A stretch of 64,000 nt of DNA, from assembly GCA_017307275.1 (NCBI GenBank), contig JAFKFK010000028.1, forward strand, positions 1 to 64,000, written 5' to 3'. Source of the stretch: Alphaproteobacteria bacterium (GTDB taxonomy: Bacteria > Pseudomonadota > Alphaproteobacteria > Reyranellales > Reyranellaceae). Position numbers and translations under genes: made by a program. Positions 46,686 to 55,558 of this stretch are shown one piece after another. The number at the start of each line of letters is the position of its first letter. Position 1 is the first letter of the stretch. The notes under the pieces were generated by a model that saw only the letters and a program-made list of their open reading frames with translations, was not told where the DNA came from and did not search any database.

Positions 46686-47532
46686 GACGCCCCCCAAGGC
46701 GTCGGCGGCTCCCCAGATTTTCGCGATCGCCAACCAAAAAGGCGGCGTCGGCAAAACCACGACTGCGATCAACCTTGCCACGGCGCTGGCGGCCGTCGGT
46801 GAGAAAGTCCTTTTGATAGACTTAGACCCCCAGGGGAATGCCTCGACGGGTCTAGGGGTAGGCAGAAATGATCGCTCACCCGGTTCCTATGAATTCCTCC
46901 TGGGACTGAACCCGCTGGGCGAATGCGTGCGGAGCTCGCAGATCCCCGGCCTCGACGTCATGCCTGCCTCGGTCCAGTTGGCCGGCGCCGAAATCGAACT
47001 GATCGACATGGAGGATCGCGAGCATCGCCTCGACCAGGCGCTGAACGGTCCTGGCAGCGAAGCGCGTCAGCGCTGGACGATCATCCTGATCGACTGCCCG
47101 CCGTCGCTGGGCCTCGTCACCCTGAACGCCCTGGTTTCCGTCGACGCCGTTCTCGTCCCCCTGCAGGCGGAGTTCCTGGCGCTCGAAGGCATCGGCGCGC
47201 TGGGCAATACGATCGAGCGCGTGAAGAAGAGACTCAATCCGAAGTTGCACATTGCCGGTGTCGTCCTGACCATGGTCGACCGCCGCATGACGCTCAGCCA
47301 GCAGGTCGAGGCCGATGTACGCCGATACTATGGTGAGCTGGTCTTCGGCACGACGATTCCCCGCAACGTTCGCATCGCCGAAGCGCCGTCGCACGGCATG
47401 CCGGTGCTGATCTACGACAATGCCTGTGCCGGATCGCAGGCTTACATCCTGCTGGCGAGCGAGTTCATTCGCCGCCGCCGTACCATCGCAGAACAGGCAG
47501 AACAAAAGGCCCCGCATGAGCCAGCCTCCTAA
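46618..47532 (+). CDS. parA: chromosome partitioning ATPase ParA (Soj)
   Basis: 304 residues. The deviant Walker A motif is KGGVGKTTTAINLATAL (Lys41 onward). LLIDLDPQGNASTGLGV and ILIDCPPSLGLVTLNAL (Walker B) complete the nucleotide site. A proline-rich N-terminal extension of about 30 residues precedes the domain. The start GTG 46618 is the only candidate before the ATPase core, and it lies inside rsmG. ParA drives segregation of ParB-parS complexes. The stop overlaps parB by 17 bases. Confidence 0.95.
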   Translation: MTPSSFESAPTEPPPPAPPPAPETPPKASAAPQIFAIANQKGGVGKTTTAINLATALAAVGEKVLLIDLDPQGNASTGLGVGRNDRSPGSYEFLLGLNPLGECVRSSQIPGLDVMPASVQLAGAEIELIDMEDREHRLDQALNGPGSEARQRWTIILIDCPPSLGLVTLNALVSVDAVLVPLQAEFLALEGIGALGNTIERVKKRLNPKLHIAGVVLTMVDRRMTLSQQVEADVRRYYGELVFGTTIPRNVRIAEAPSHGMPVLIYDNACAGSQAYILLASEFIRRRRTIAEQAEQKAPHEPAS

Positions 47533-48478
47533 GCCGCGCGGCCTCGGCCGCGGCCTCAGTGCCCTCCTCGGCGACGACGAAGTTGCCGCTGCCGTTGCGC
47601 CGCCGCCGCCCGCGCCAACCCCCGTCGCACCGCCCGAGCCCGTCGTGCGAGAGGTCGCGAGCGCTGCGCCCAGCCGGACGCCCTTTACGCTACCGATCGG
47701 CCAGCTCAAGCCCGGCAAGATGCAGCCGCGCACCAGCTTCGAGGGCATCCAGCAGCTCGTCGAATCGATCAAGGAATTCGGACTTCTACAACCTATCCTT
47801 GTAAGGCCGCTGGGCGATTCGGCGGACGCCTACGAGATCGTCGCCGGCGAACGGCGCTGGCGGGCTGCCCAGCTCGCCCAATTGCACGACGTGCCGGTCG
47901 TCCTGCGCACCATCACCGACCAGGATGCGCTGCAGATCGGCCTGATCGAGAACCTGCAGCGTTCGGACCTGACGGCCATCGACGAGGCCAAGGGCTACCA
48001 GCGCCTGATCGCCGACTTCAAGCAGACCCAGGAAGAAATCGCCCGCACGATGGGCAAGAGCCGGCCGCATGTCGCCAACACGCTGCGCCTGCTCGACCTG
48101 CCCTCGACGATCCAGGAGATGATCAAGGACGGCGACCTGACCGCCGGCCACGGCCGTGCCCTGATCGGTCTGCCCGATCCGCTGGCGCTTGCCCGCCGCG
48201 CCATCGACGAAAAGCTCTCGGTCCGCGACCTCGAAAAGCTCGGCGGCGAGGAAAAGCAGACGCCGCAGCGCAAAGGCGGCAAGCCGAACGGCAAGGCGTC
48301 GTCGACGGACTCCGCCAAGAGCGCCGATACCCGGGCCCTCGAAAAGCGCATCGAGGAAGCGCTTGGCCTCAAGGCCGACCTGAAACTGCGCGGCCTTGGC
48401 GAGCAGAGTTTGCTCACTCTGGAGATCCGCGACTTCGATCAGCTCGACACGGTCGTGGCCAAGCTCACGCGGCGTTAG
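47516..48478 (+). CDS. parB: chromosome partitioning protein ParB (Spo0J)
   Basis: 320 residues. The N-terminal ParA-stimulating peptide is KPRGLGRGLSALLGDD. A proline/alanine linker is followed by the CTPase domain with YEIVAGERRWRAAQL (GERR-x-RA motif) and IGLIENLQRSDLTAIDEA. The helix-turn-helix is QEEIARTMGKSRPHVANTLRLL, and the C-terminal dimer domain carries LKLRGLGEQSLLTLEIRDFDQLD. ATG 47516 starts just before the conserved peptide. It binds the two parS sites upstream. Confidence 0.96.
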   Translation: MSQPPKPRGLGRGLSALLGDDEVAAAVAPPPPAPTPVAPPEPVVREVASAAPSRTPFTLPIGQLKPGKMQPRTSFEGIQQLVESIKEFGLLQPILVRPLGDSADAYEIVAGERRWRAAQLAQLHDVPVVLRTITDQDALQIGLIENLQRSDLTAIDEAKGYQRLIADFKQTQEEIARTMGKSRPHVANTLRLLDLPSTIQEMIKDGDLTAGHGRALIGLPDPLALARRAIDEKLSVRDLEKLGGEEKQTPQRKGGKPNGKASSTDSAKSADTRALEKRIEEALGLKADLKLRGLGEQSLLTLEIRDFDQLDTVVAKLTRR

Positions 48479-48526
48479 CCTTCACGCCAACCCGGCTTGG
48501 ACGCGTAAGAACTCCGAAAGAGAAAC

Positions 48527-48550
48527 GCCGGAAAGCAGCCCCTTTCCGGC
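48527..48550 (+). terminator. hairpin downstream of parB
   Basis: GCCGGAAAG and CTTTCCGGC form a perfect 9-base stem with a six-base loop, 49 bases after the parB stop. No T run follows, so it may be a Rho-assisted or stability hairpin. Confidence 0.5.
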
Positions 48551-48556
48551 AGTGAA

Positions 48557-48589
48557 GTGTCCTCGCTCCAAGAGAGCGATGGAGGACAC
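48557..48589 (+). promoter_or_regulatory. hairpin covering the ribosome binding site of the next gene
   Basis: GTGTCC...TCGCTC pairs with GAGCGA...GGACAC, leaving four unpaired bases on the right arm. The right arm includes part of the GGAGG at 48581-48585, just before the start at 48591, so translation could be gated by melting of the stem. Confidence 0.35.
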
Positions 48590-48590
48590 G

Positions 48591-48863
48591 ATGATGAAGA
48601 CAATTTCGGCGTGGACCGTGATCGCGGTGGGGGCGCTGGCGCCGGTTGCTGCGTTTGCACAGTCGAGCGATGCCGCCTACTGCAGTGCGCTCGCCGCCAA
48701 GTATGAAAAGTACCTCAACCAGGACATGCATCGGGGCGGCCAGCCGCAGAGCCTCGAAGCCCGCAATTCGTTGGAGCAGTGCAAAGCGGGAAACCCTACC
48801 GGCATCGCCGGCCTTGAGAAGGCACTCAAGGACGCAGGCTACGCGCTGCCGCCGCGTGGCTGA
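48591..48863 (+). CDS. small secreted protein, unknown
   Basis: 90 residues. The signal peptide is MKTISAWTVIAVGALAPVAAFAQ. The mature part (about 65 residues) has two cysteines (SDAAYCSALAAKYEKYL and NSLEQCKAGNPTGIAGLEKAL), which may form one disulfide in a helical hairpin. The start is set by GGAGG five bases upstream; MEDT at 48579 is an alternative in the same frame. Its last 38 bases overlap the convergent response regulator. Not a family I can name. Confidence 0.75.
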   Translation: MMKTISAWTVIAVGALAPVAAFAQSSDAAYCSALAAKYEKYLNQDMHRGGQPQSLEARNSLEQCKAGNPTGIAGLEKALKDAGYALPPRG

Positions 48864-49542
48864 TCGTCTCGCCGGCATCCAACAACAGGAAGCCAAGGCC
48901 ATGAATGTTGTCGATCCGTACGGTGGCGTTCGCATCGCTGAAAAGCTTGCGTAGCCGGCATAGATAGACATCGAGCGCACCGTCGCCCTGATGTCCATGC
49001 TTGCCGAAGATCTGAGTGACGAGGGCTTCGCGCTTGATGACGTGGCCCTGGTTGCGCATCAGCAGCTCCAGCAAATCGAACTCGCGCGCCGGCAAGGACT
49101 GCACGTCGCTCCCGATCTTGAGGAGGCGATTGGTGAGGTCGAGCGTAACGTTGCCCGCCTCCAGCGTTTGTTCCGACGGCGGGTCGATCCGGCGCAACAC
49201 CGCATGCAACCGGGCGACGAGTTCGTCCATGGCGAAGGGCTTGACGAGATAATCGTCGGCCCCGCTCTGCAGGCCGAGCACCCTGTCATCGAGACCGTCC
49301 CGTGCTGTCGTGACGATGATCGGCAGTGCGCGCGTCGACGACCTCAGTGTTCGCAGCAGGTCGACGCCTTCGCCGTCCGGCAGGCCGAGGTCCAGCACCA
49401 CGGCAGAATAGTCGACGGTGGCAATTGCCTTCCGTGCGGCGCCGGCCGTATTCACTTCGTCGGCGCTGAAGCCCGCGCGCACCAGGCCTTCCACGACCAG
49501 CCTGCAGAACGCGGCATTGTCTTCGACGACGAGGACACGCAT
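48826..49542 (-). CDS. OmpR/PhoB-family response regulator
   Basis: 238 residues. The receiver domain shows VLVVEDNAAF, phosphoacceptor Asp51 in AVVLDLGLPDGEG and Lys101 in DDYLVKPFAM. The C-terminal winged helix has LPAREFDLLELLMRNQGHVIKREALVTQIFG and the recognition helix ALDVYLCRLRKLF. A hybrid kinase is 1.5 kb away but carries its own receiver, so pairing is unproven. It is transcribed away from the MATE gene. Confidence 0.9.
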   Translation of the reverse strand: MRVLVVEDNAAFCRLVVEGLVRAGFSADEVNTAGAARKAIATVDYSAVVLDLGLPDGEGVDLLRTLRSSTRALPIIVTTARDGLDDRVLGLQSGADDYLVKPFAMDELVARLHAVLRRIDPPSEQTLEAGNVTLDLTNRLLKIGSDVQSLPAREFDLLELLMRNQGHVIKREALVTQIFGKHGHQGDGALDVYLCRLRKLFSDANATVRIDNIHGLGFLLLDAGETISHAAAARSLRP

Positions 49543-49644
49543 CGACGCGCTCCACCTCCAGTTTCAGTGATGCTGCTCCGGCCATGCTGCGCGCGGCACC
49601 TGACGGCTCCCTTACAGGCAAGGGCCGGCTGGGCGGCCGGCTGA

Positions 49645-49661
49645 ATTACCGGGCAGGTAAT
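49645..49661. promoter_or_regulatory. inverted repeat between regulator and MATE genes
   Basis: ATTACC and GGTAAT flank five bases in the 172-base divergent gap. It may be an operator for the OmpR-type regulator or an unknown repressor. Confidence 0.3.
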
Positions 49662-49714
49662 CGACCCGACAGCAGCGAGGGCGCATCTCTCCAGGGCAAG
49701 CCCGGGAGAGTTCC

Positions 49715-51088
49715 ATGTCCGCGTCGTCGTCCACCTCAGGCCTGTCCGTTCGCACCCGGCGCATCCTCGAAGCGCCGGTCCTGCCGCTGCTGTTGACCCT
49801 GGCTCTGCCCAACATTGGCGAAGCTGCGGCGCGCATCACCTTCCTCACCGCCGACGCGCTGTTCGTTTCCTGGCTGGGCAGCGACGCTCTGGCGGCGGCC
49901 GCCGTCGTCTTTCCCCTGTTTCTGATCCTGCAGACCGCGACCGCCTCGGGCATCGGCTCCGGCGTGTCCTCTTCCATCGGCCGGGCACTGGGTGCCGGCA
50001 ATGCCGAACGTGCACGATCCCTGGCCGGTGTCGCGGTCGCCATCGCGCTGATCGGCGCGGCGCTCACCACGGTGCTGATGATCCTGGTGGGGCCTCGCCT
50101 CTACGCCGCTATGGGCCTCGCCTCGGGCGCCCTCGACATGGCCGTGCTCTACAGCGCCGTCATGTTCGGCGGTTCGGGCTTCGTCTGGTCGATGAACCTG
50201 CTGGCCAACGTCTCACGCGGCGCCGGCAACATGGTCGTGCCGGCCTTTGCCATCGCCATCGGCGAACTCTTCCATCTGGCGCTGTCGCCGCTGCTGATCC
50301 TGGGCTGGGGGCCGGTGCCGGCGATGGGCATTGTTGGCGCAGGCGTCGCGGCCATCGCGGCCTATGCCGTCGGCACGATCGTCCTCGTGCTCCATCTCGT
50401 CTCGCGTCACGCTCTCGTCCGCCTCGACCTTCGCAACGTGCGGTGGCGCACCGGTGAAGCGAAGGAAATCCTGAGCGTCGGCGCCCTGTCGGCGGCGAGT
50501 GCACTCGCCTTCCAGATCACGACGTTCCTGGTGGCCGGCCTGATTGCAGGACTGGGCAGCACGGCAATTGCCGCCTATGGCGCCGCCAACCGGCTGGAGC
50601 TGCTGCAGTACCCCATCACCTTCGCCTTCGGTGCCGCCGTCATCACGATGGTGGCGACGGCGGCGGGCGCGGGCGACTTCGCCCGGGCACGGCAGGCGGC
50701 GTACACCGGCGCTGCGGTGGCGGGCGTCATCGGGTTGATCTTCTCCGGCGTTGCCTTGATCGGCGGAAACTGGATGAGCCTGTTCACAGCCGATCCTTCC
50801 ATCCAGGCGGCCGGGTCGCTCTATCTGCTGGGCCTCGCGGCCGTCTTTCCCCTGACCGGCGTCGGCCTCGCCTGTTACTTCGCCTGCCTTGCCATCGGCT
50901 TCGTCACGGCACCCTTCCTGCTGGCGGTCGCACGTGTCGTCGTGGTCGTCGTCGGGGGATGGATGGCGCTACAGCTCGGCGGTGGATTGATCGGCATCGC
51001 GCTCGCCAGTGCCACAGCCTTTGCGTTGTTCGGTGCGGGCGTGTTCCTGGTCGCGCGCCGTCGCTTCAATGCGCTGGCGAAGCGTTGA
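49715..51088 (+). CDS. MATE-family efflux transporter
   Basis: 457 residues with 12 predicted helices in two similar halves. [23 protein letters not shown] opens the protein. [25 protein letters not shown] is the characteristic loop, and [23 protein letters not shown] sits in the middle. It exchanges drugs for Na+ or H+. GGGAGAG lies before the ATG. Its stop overlaps the kinase stop region by 23 bases on the other strand. Confidence 0.88.
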   Translation: MSASSSTSGLSVRTRRILEAPVLPLLLTLALPNIGEAAARITFLTADALFVSWLGSDALAAAAVVFPLFLILQTATASGIGSGVSSSIGRALGAGNAERARSLAGVAVAIALIGAALTTVLMILVGPRLYAAMGLASGALDMAVLYSAVMFGGSGFVWSMNLLANVSRGAGNMVVPAFAIAIGELFHLALSPLLILGWGPVPAMGIVGAGVAAIAAYAVGTIVLVLHLVSRHALVRLDLRNVRWRTGEAKEILSVGALSAASALAFQITTFLVAGLIAGLGSTAIAAYGAANRLELLQYPITFAFGAAVITMVATAAGAGDFARARQAAYTGAAVAGVIGLIFSGVALIGGNWMSLFTADPSIQAAGSLYLLGLAAVFPLTGVGLACYFACLAIGFVTAPFLLAVARVVVVVVGGWMALQLGGGLIGIALASATAFALFGAGVFLVARRRFNALAKR

Positions 51089-54026
51089 GCGTCGCCTCCA
51101 CGCGCTGCCACTCTTCCTGCAGGGGCGCCACGTCGCGGACGTGGCCGGACTGCTCCAGGACTGCTGCAAAATCGCCCAGTTGCACGGCGCCCGCTGCGCG
51201 CGCGGCACCCTTGAGCTTGTGGGCGAGCTCGACCAGACGTTTGGCGTCACCGGAAGCGGCAACGATCTCGGCGAGCAGCATCGCACCAGCCTTGCGAAAA
51301 CGCGCCAGCACGCGGTCGACCGCTGCCTTGTTGTCACCGAACATCTCGGCCACGACCGAACGATCTATGGCAGCCGAAGCGGTGATCGCTTCCGCCGGTG
51401 GCGCGGCCATCCATAACGCTACGGCCTCCCGCAATCGGTCCAGGGTCAGGGGTTTCGTCAGATAGTCGTCCATGCCGGCCGCGAGGCATCGCTCGGACTC
51501 TCCTTTCAGAGCGTTTGCCGTCAGCGCGACGATGGGCGTACGCCGGCCGTCGCCGCGTGCGCTTTCCTCGGCGCGGATCTGCCGCGTCAGCTCGAAGCCA
51601 TCCATGTCCGGCATGTGAATGTCCGACAGAATCAGTCCGTAGCTTCTTTCGCGCCACAGGGTCAGCGCCTCGATTCCGTTCGCGGCCGTGTCGAGGGGCA
51701 CGCCGAGAATCTCGAATTGGCCGCCGAGCACTTCAAGATTCACGTCGTAGTCGTCGACGGCGAGTACGCGCGCGCCGGCCGTTGGCAGGGTTTCGACCGC
51801 GGGTGGGCGCGCGGGCCTTGCGACCGCCTCCGTCGCGCGCTGAACGCGCGCCGTCACTGTGAAGGTCGATCCCTGCCCCGGCGCACTCTCGACCGTCGCG
51901 GTGCCGCCCATCAACTCTGCCAGGCGGCGCACGATCGAGAGGCCGAGGCCCGTCCCGCCATAACGCCGCGTCGTCGAACTGTCGGCTTGCGAGAAGGGTT
52001 GGAACAATCGAGCTTGCTGGGCCTCGTCCATGCCGATGCCGGTATCGGCCACCGACAGTTCGAGGGTGATGCCCTCGGCTTCGGTGTTCAAGGCGCGGGC
52101 GCGGACCGTGATGCCGCCCTTGTCGGTGAACTTGGTGGCGTTGCCGATCAGGTTGAACAGGATCTGGCGTAGTCGTGTCGCGTCGGCCAGCAGGGCGTCG
52201 GGCGTTCCAGGCGCAACGGTGGCCGCGATGGTGAGGCCCTTCTTCTCCACTTGCACGGAGAGCGTATCGGCCGTGCCTTCGACCAGGGTGCGCAAGGAAC
52301 AGGGCGCTTCCTCCAGCTCCATGCGCCCGGCCTCGATCTTGGAGAAGTCCAGCACGTCGTCGATGATGCGCAGCAACGACGTCGCCGAGCCGCGCACCGT
52401 GCCGACCAGTCGCTTCTGTCGTTCGGTCAGGTTCTCGCGTTCCAGCAACTCGGCGGTACCGATGACGCCATTCATCGGCGTTCTGATCTCGTGGCTCATG
52501 GTGGCAAGGAAGGTCGACTTGGCCTGGTTGGCGGCCTCGGCTTCGTCGCGCGCCAGCTCGAGATCGCGCTGGCGCTGCTTGAGTTCGGTGATGTCGCGAT
52601 AGACGGCGAGCAGGCCGCCGTCCGGCATCGGCTTGAAGTTGAATTCGATGGCATGGCCCGATGCCGTCGTGCGCTCGTAGCGCGTGCCGCCCGGAGTCAT
52701 CATCCTCTGCACGCGCTCTTCGACCATCGCTTCGATGGCGGCCTCGTCCGATGCAGGGCCAAAATCGCCGCGCCGCGCCTGGAAGCGCACGATGTCGCGA
52801 CCGGATGCGCCGGGAAAGGCCACCTCGGGCGTGAAGCGCTGGAACTCCATGAGCTGGCGGTTGGTGAACACCCAGCGGAAGTCGCTGTCGAACAGCATGA
52901 CGCCGTCGACCATGTTGTCGAGCACCGACTGCAGGATTTCCCGTGCTCTCTCCGCCTCGGCACGTGCTTTCTCGGCGCCCTCCTTGGCTTCGGCCAACTC
53001 GGCTTCGCGCTGCTTGGCCTCGCTGATGTCGGCGATGACGGTGATGGTGCCGCCGTCCGGCGTGCGGCGCGTCGCGATGCGACGCCAGCGGCCGGGAGCG
53101 ATCGAGATCTCGACACTGGCTTTGCCGGAGCGGTGCAGCGCCGTCATGCGCGCAATCGCCTCTTCGCGTCGCGTCGGATCGTCCATGCCGGGAACAAGGC
53201 CGGATTCGATATAGGCCCGGAAACCGTCGTCGAATGTCTCGCCCGGCGTAACGGCTTGGGTGACATTCAGCATCATGGTGCGGAAAGCTGTGTTGCAGAC
53301 CAGCAGGCGATCATTCTGATCGTAGACGACCAGGGCGTAGTCCGTTGCTTCCAGAGCGTTCACCAGCAAGCGGCGCGACGCTTCGCTTTCCTCGCGCATG
53401 GCCGCATGACGATTGGCAAGATCCTCGTAAGCCAGGCCGAGTGAGATCTGGTTGCGCTGGGCTCGCTGAGCCGGCCGTGTCGCCAGGATCAGGACCAGCA
53501 GGTAGAGCACCATGGTGATTGCAATCGACGGCGCGAGACCATCGCCGTTGGCGTACAGAGAGATCGCCAGTGGCATCATGACGAAGATGGCAAAGGTAAA
53601 GTAGCAGCGCGGTTCGTAGAGGCGCGAAGGTGCCAATGCGACCGAGGCCATCAGCGCAATGCAGACCAGGAACCTGGGCTCCGTGGGAGGAAGGCTGACG
53701 AGATAGGCGCCGCCCAGTCCCATGGCCCCTCCAGCGAAGGCGGTTATGACCATGTAGCGGCGCAGCCAGCCCGCCAGCGGGTATCGATCCGGTGCCCGAT
53801 CGTGCACACGAGCAAGCCATATCGAGAAAAGGGTGATGGTGACATGAAAGGCCAGCGGTACCACCCAGGCCCACCATGGCGCCGTATCGGCGTAGCCCAG
53901 GGCAAAAACCGGCCATACCGTGAGAGCCAGGAGCCGCGTTGCCGTGCTGCCCCTCATCAGTTTGGCAATCATGGCGCGGTCAACCGCGGCGACATCGGCG
54001 TCGGAGATGATGGCAGCTTGGGTCAT
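51066..54026 (-). CDS. membrane-bound hybrid histidine kinase with PAS, receiver and Hpt domains
   Basis: 986 residues from the chosen ATG ([13 protein letters not shown]); the open frame extends 64 residues further into the upstream repeat region. Order: about six membrane helices (25-190), two PAS domains (about 220-340 and 365-485), and HisKA with His512 in [18 protein letters not shown]. Then come an ATPase domain ([28 protein letters not shown]), a receiver with Asp802 in [14 protein letters not shown], and Hpt with His936 in [13 protein letters not shown]. All phosphorelay residues are present, so the signal could pass His-Asp-His to a separate regulator. Candidate partners are the OmpR-type genes at 48826 and 55559. 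Confidence 0.92.
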   Translation of the reverse strand: MTQAAIISDADVAAVDRAMIAKLMRGSTATRLLALTVWPVFALGYADTAPWWAWVVPLAFHVTITLFSIWLARVHDRAPDRYPLAGWLRRYMVITAFAGGAMGLGGAYLVSLPPTEPRFLVCIALMASVALAPSRLYEPRCYFTFAIFVMMPLAISLYANGDGLAPSIAITMVLYLLVLILATRPAQRAQRNQISLGLAYEDLANRHAAMREESEASRRLLVNALEATDYALVVYDQNDRLLVCNTAFRTMMLNVTQAVTPGETFDDGFRAYIESGLVPGMDDPTRREEAIARMTALHRSGKASVEISIAPGRWRRIATRRTPDGGTITVIADISEAKQREAELAEAKEGAEKARAEAERAREILQSVLDNMVDGVMLFDSDFRWVFTNRQLMEFQRFTPEVAFPGASGRDIVRFQARRGDFGPASDEAAIEAMVEERVQRMMTPGGTRYERTTASGHAIEFNFKPMPDGGLLAVYRDITELKQRQRDLELARDEAEAANQAKSTFLATMSHEIRTPMNGVIGTAELLERENLTERQKRLVGTVRGSATSLLRIIDDVLDFSKIEAGRMELEEAPCSLRTLVEGTADTLSVQVEKKGLTIAATVAPGTPDALLADATRLRQILFNLIGNATKFTDKGGITVRARALNTEAEGITLELSVADTGIGMDEAQQARLFQPFSQADSSTTRRYGGTGLGLSIVRRLAELMGGTATVESAPGQGSTFTVTARVQRATEAVARPARPPAVETLPTAGARVLAVDDYDVNLEVLGGQFEILGVPLDTAANGIEALTLWRERSYGLILSDIHMPDMDGFELTRQIRAEESARGDGRRTPIVALTANALKGESERCLAAGMDDYLTKPLTLDRLREAVALWMAAPPAEAITASAAIDRSVVAEMFGDNKAAVDRVLARFRKAGAMLLAEIVAASGDAKRLVELAHKLKGAARAAGAVQLGDFAAVLEQSGHVRDVAPLQEEWQRVEATLNASPAH

Positions 54027-54080
54027 TCCGGAAACTACCGCGGCCGCGATTTCCCATTGGTAACGCGGCGCGGCGGAAAT

Positions 54081-54134
54081 GTTTCGTGGGTTTCGCGGGC
54101 GCTGGTGCAACGCCTGTTGTGCAACCCACGAAAC
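54081..54134. promoter_or_regulatory. 12-base inverted repeat in the kinase / pentad-repeat divergent region
   Basis: GTTTCGTGGGTT (54081-54092) and AACCCACGAAAC (54123-54134) are exact inverse copies 42 bases apart start to start, about four helical turns. The 30-base interior carries a further imperfect dyad (TGCAAC / GTTGTGCA). It could be a pair of regulator sites, a cruciform, or a structured leader. The rest of the 210-base gap shows no gene. Confidence 0.5.
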
Positions 54135-54236
54135 CAAGTTGCGGGTTGGCGCAATTCTCGGGCAACCGGCCGGGCCTAGGTTGGCGCCATCGACGGACGG
54201 CACATCGCCGCCCGGCACACCTAAAGGGAGATCATC

Positions 54237-54557
54237 ATGTTCAAGACCATCCTCACCACCGTCGCCACCGCCGCTGTCGCCTTCGCCGTCTCGGCTCCCG
54301 CCCAGGCCACCTCCTACACCAACGGTCTGGCTCTCAACGGCTTCACGAAGAACGGTCTCGTCCTGAACGGCTTCTCGAAGAATGGCCTCGCCCTCAACGG
54401 TTTGGCTCTCAACGGCTTCTCGCGGAATGGTCTGGTTCTCAACGGGCTGGTCCTGAACGGCTTCATGAAGAACGGCCTGGTGCTGAACAGCCGCTCCTGG
54501 CAGGGCGCCGGCTCCCTGCAGATCGACGGCATCGAGCTGCCGGCCGCCCTGCGCTAA
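54237..54557 (+). CDS. secreted pentad-repeat protein (NG-[LF]-x-[LKR] repeats)
   Basis: 106 residues with AAAGGGAG before the ATG. The signal peptide [17 protein letters not shown] is cleaved near residue 24. Residues 29-83 are eleven perfect-length five-residue units: [55 protein letters not shown]. The units alternate between a hydrophobic kind (NGLxL) and a cationic kind (NGFxK/R). The tail ([22 protein letters not shown]) is unique. This is not the canonical A(D/N)LXX pentapeptide repeat, as glycine precedes the central Leu/Phe, but a beta-solenoid is plausible. A strong terminator follows. It precedes an ADYC-like secreted protein. Confidence 0.8.
   Translation: MFKTILTTVATAAVAFAVSAPAQATSYTNGLALNGFTKNGLVLNGFSKNGLALNGLALNGFSRNGLVLNGLVLNGFMKNGLVLNSRSWQGAGSLQIDGIELPAALR
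54321..54485 (+). repeat. eleven tandem 15-base coding repeats
   Basis: DNA for the eleven pentads. Each unit begins AACGG(C/T) and varies mostly at third positions and at the fourth and fifth codons, so the array is under protein-level constraint rather than a fresh DNA expansion. Confidence 0.85.
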
Positions 54558-54580
54558 ACCATATCTCGCGAGATGTGATC

Positions 54581-54611
54581 AGCGGCGCCCCATCGGGCGC
54601 CGCTTTCCTTT
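54581..54611 (+). terminator. intrinsic terminator after the pentad-repeat gene
   Basis: AGCGGCGCCC and GGGCGCCGCT form a perfect 10-base GC-rich stem with a CATC loop, followed directly by TTCCTTT. It should end most transcripts from 54237, separating it from the ADYC-like gene. Confidence 0.8.
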
Positions 54612-54728
54612 GTGCGCCGGTTCCTCGCGAAACCCGCGTAACAAATCAGCCGAGCCACGAAATCGGCCGGCAGTCCCTCGCGACTATTTCTGCTGCATCA
54701 GATTTTCGGCATCGCGCAGAGGTCCGCC

Positions 54729-55499
54729 ATGAAGCGCCTTCTCCTTCCTCTTCTGCTTCTCGCTCTTGCCTCCCCATCGGCCCTGGCGCAGGCCTCCGCC
54801 GCGACATCCATCACGGTCAGCGGCACGGAGATCGTGGTTGCGCTGAAGGATGGTCGCACCGTGCGTAGCAAGGATCTCGCCGGTGCTGTCCTCAAGGTGC
54901 GCTTCGACGGCCAACCCGCTGAGGTGCGCATCACCGATGTCGAACTCGATCCCGGCGATCCGTCGAAGTCGATATGGCTACACACGTTCGATGTCCGGCA
55001 AGCCGACGGCAGCTGGAGCTATCTCTGCACGCCGGGACCTGATGGCCGCCGCCAGGGCTTTCCCCTGATGGGGGCTGATGGCGGGATCGAGCTCAGCTGT
55101 TCCTCGGGCGCCCTCGCCAAGTGCGTGCGCTTCGGCTACCGGCCATGGGCCGTCGGCCCGGACGGCCGTAGCCTCACGCCCCTGCATGCCGCCTGCGTAC
55201 GCATGGTGCGCGGCGACTATGGCGGCGCGGACATGCCCTTCACCAAGGATGGCATGAACATCGACGTCTATGATTCGCAGAACATCCAGCAGCCCGAGAA
55301 TGCGCCCGAGCAGACCTTCGAGGCTGGCTGGGCTCCGGGCGGCGCGGTCTGCGTCCATCATGTCCGGGTGAAAGAGAACGTCACGCTCGCCGATCTCGAA
55401 GCCCGCTTCCCGCATCTCAAGGGCCGCACGGGTGCGATCTGCACGGAGGAATTCGCCCGTGCAAATGGCGCTGTCGTCTACAACCGCTCCAGCGATTGA
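54729..55499 (+). CDS. secreted ADYC-domain-like protein
   Basis: 256 residues. The signal peptide is MKRLLLPLLLLALASPSALAQ. The mature protein has six cysteines (100, 124, 132, 156, 208, 238), probably three disulfides. The stretch KCVRFGYRPWAVGPDGRSLTPLHAACVRMVRGDYGG, followed by TKDGMNIDVYD, matches my memory of the uncharacterised ADYC domain, with the name motif changed to GDYG, losing its cysteine. The domain is unstudied; in other bacteria some of these proteins carry short Leu-Asn-Gly-type repeats (from memory, to be checked), which would link it to the preceding gene. No clear Shine-Dalgarno. Confidence 0.62.
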   Translation: MKRLLLPLLLLALASPSALAQASAATSITVSGTEIVVALKDGRTVRSKDLAGAVLKVRFDGQPAEVRITDVELDPGDPSKSIWLHTFDVRQADGSWSYLCTPGPDGRRQGFPLMGADGGIELSCSSGALAKCVRFGYRPWAVGPDGRSLTPLHAACVRMVRGDYGGADMPFTKDGMNIDVYDSQNIQQPENAPEQTFEAGWAPGGAVCVHHVRVKENVTLADLEARFPHLKGRTGAICTEEFARANGAVVYNRSSD

Positions 55500-55558
55500 A
55501 GCGCGGCGCGCTCTACGTCCTTGAGATTGTAATTTGTCGACGGCAGGATGCGCCCCCT

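Noticed and set aside
54321..54485. CRISPR-like or satellite interpretation of the short tandem repeats
   Set aside because: Units are 15 bases without spacers, in frame, and vary at third codon positions, so they are protein repeats.
54237..54557. Canonical pentapeptide-repeat (A(D/N)LXX) protein
   Set aside because: The period is five, but glycine rather than Asp/Asn precedes the central Leu/Phe and Asn replaces the usual small residue, so I do not assign it to that family.
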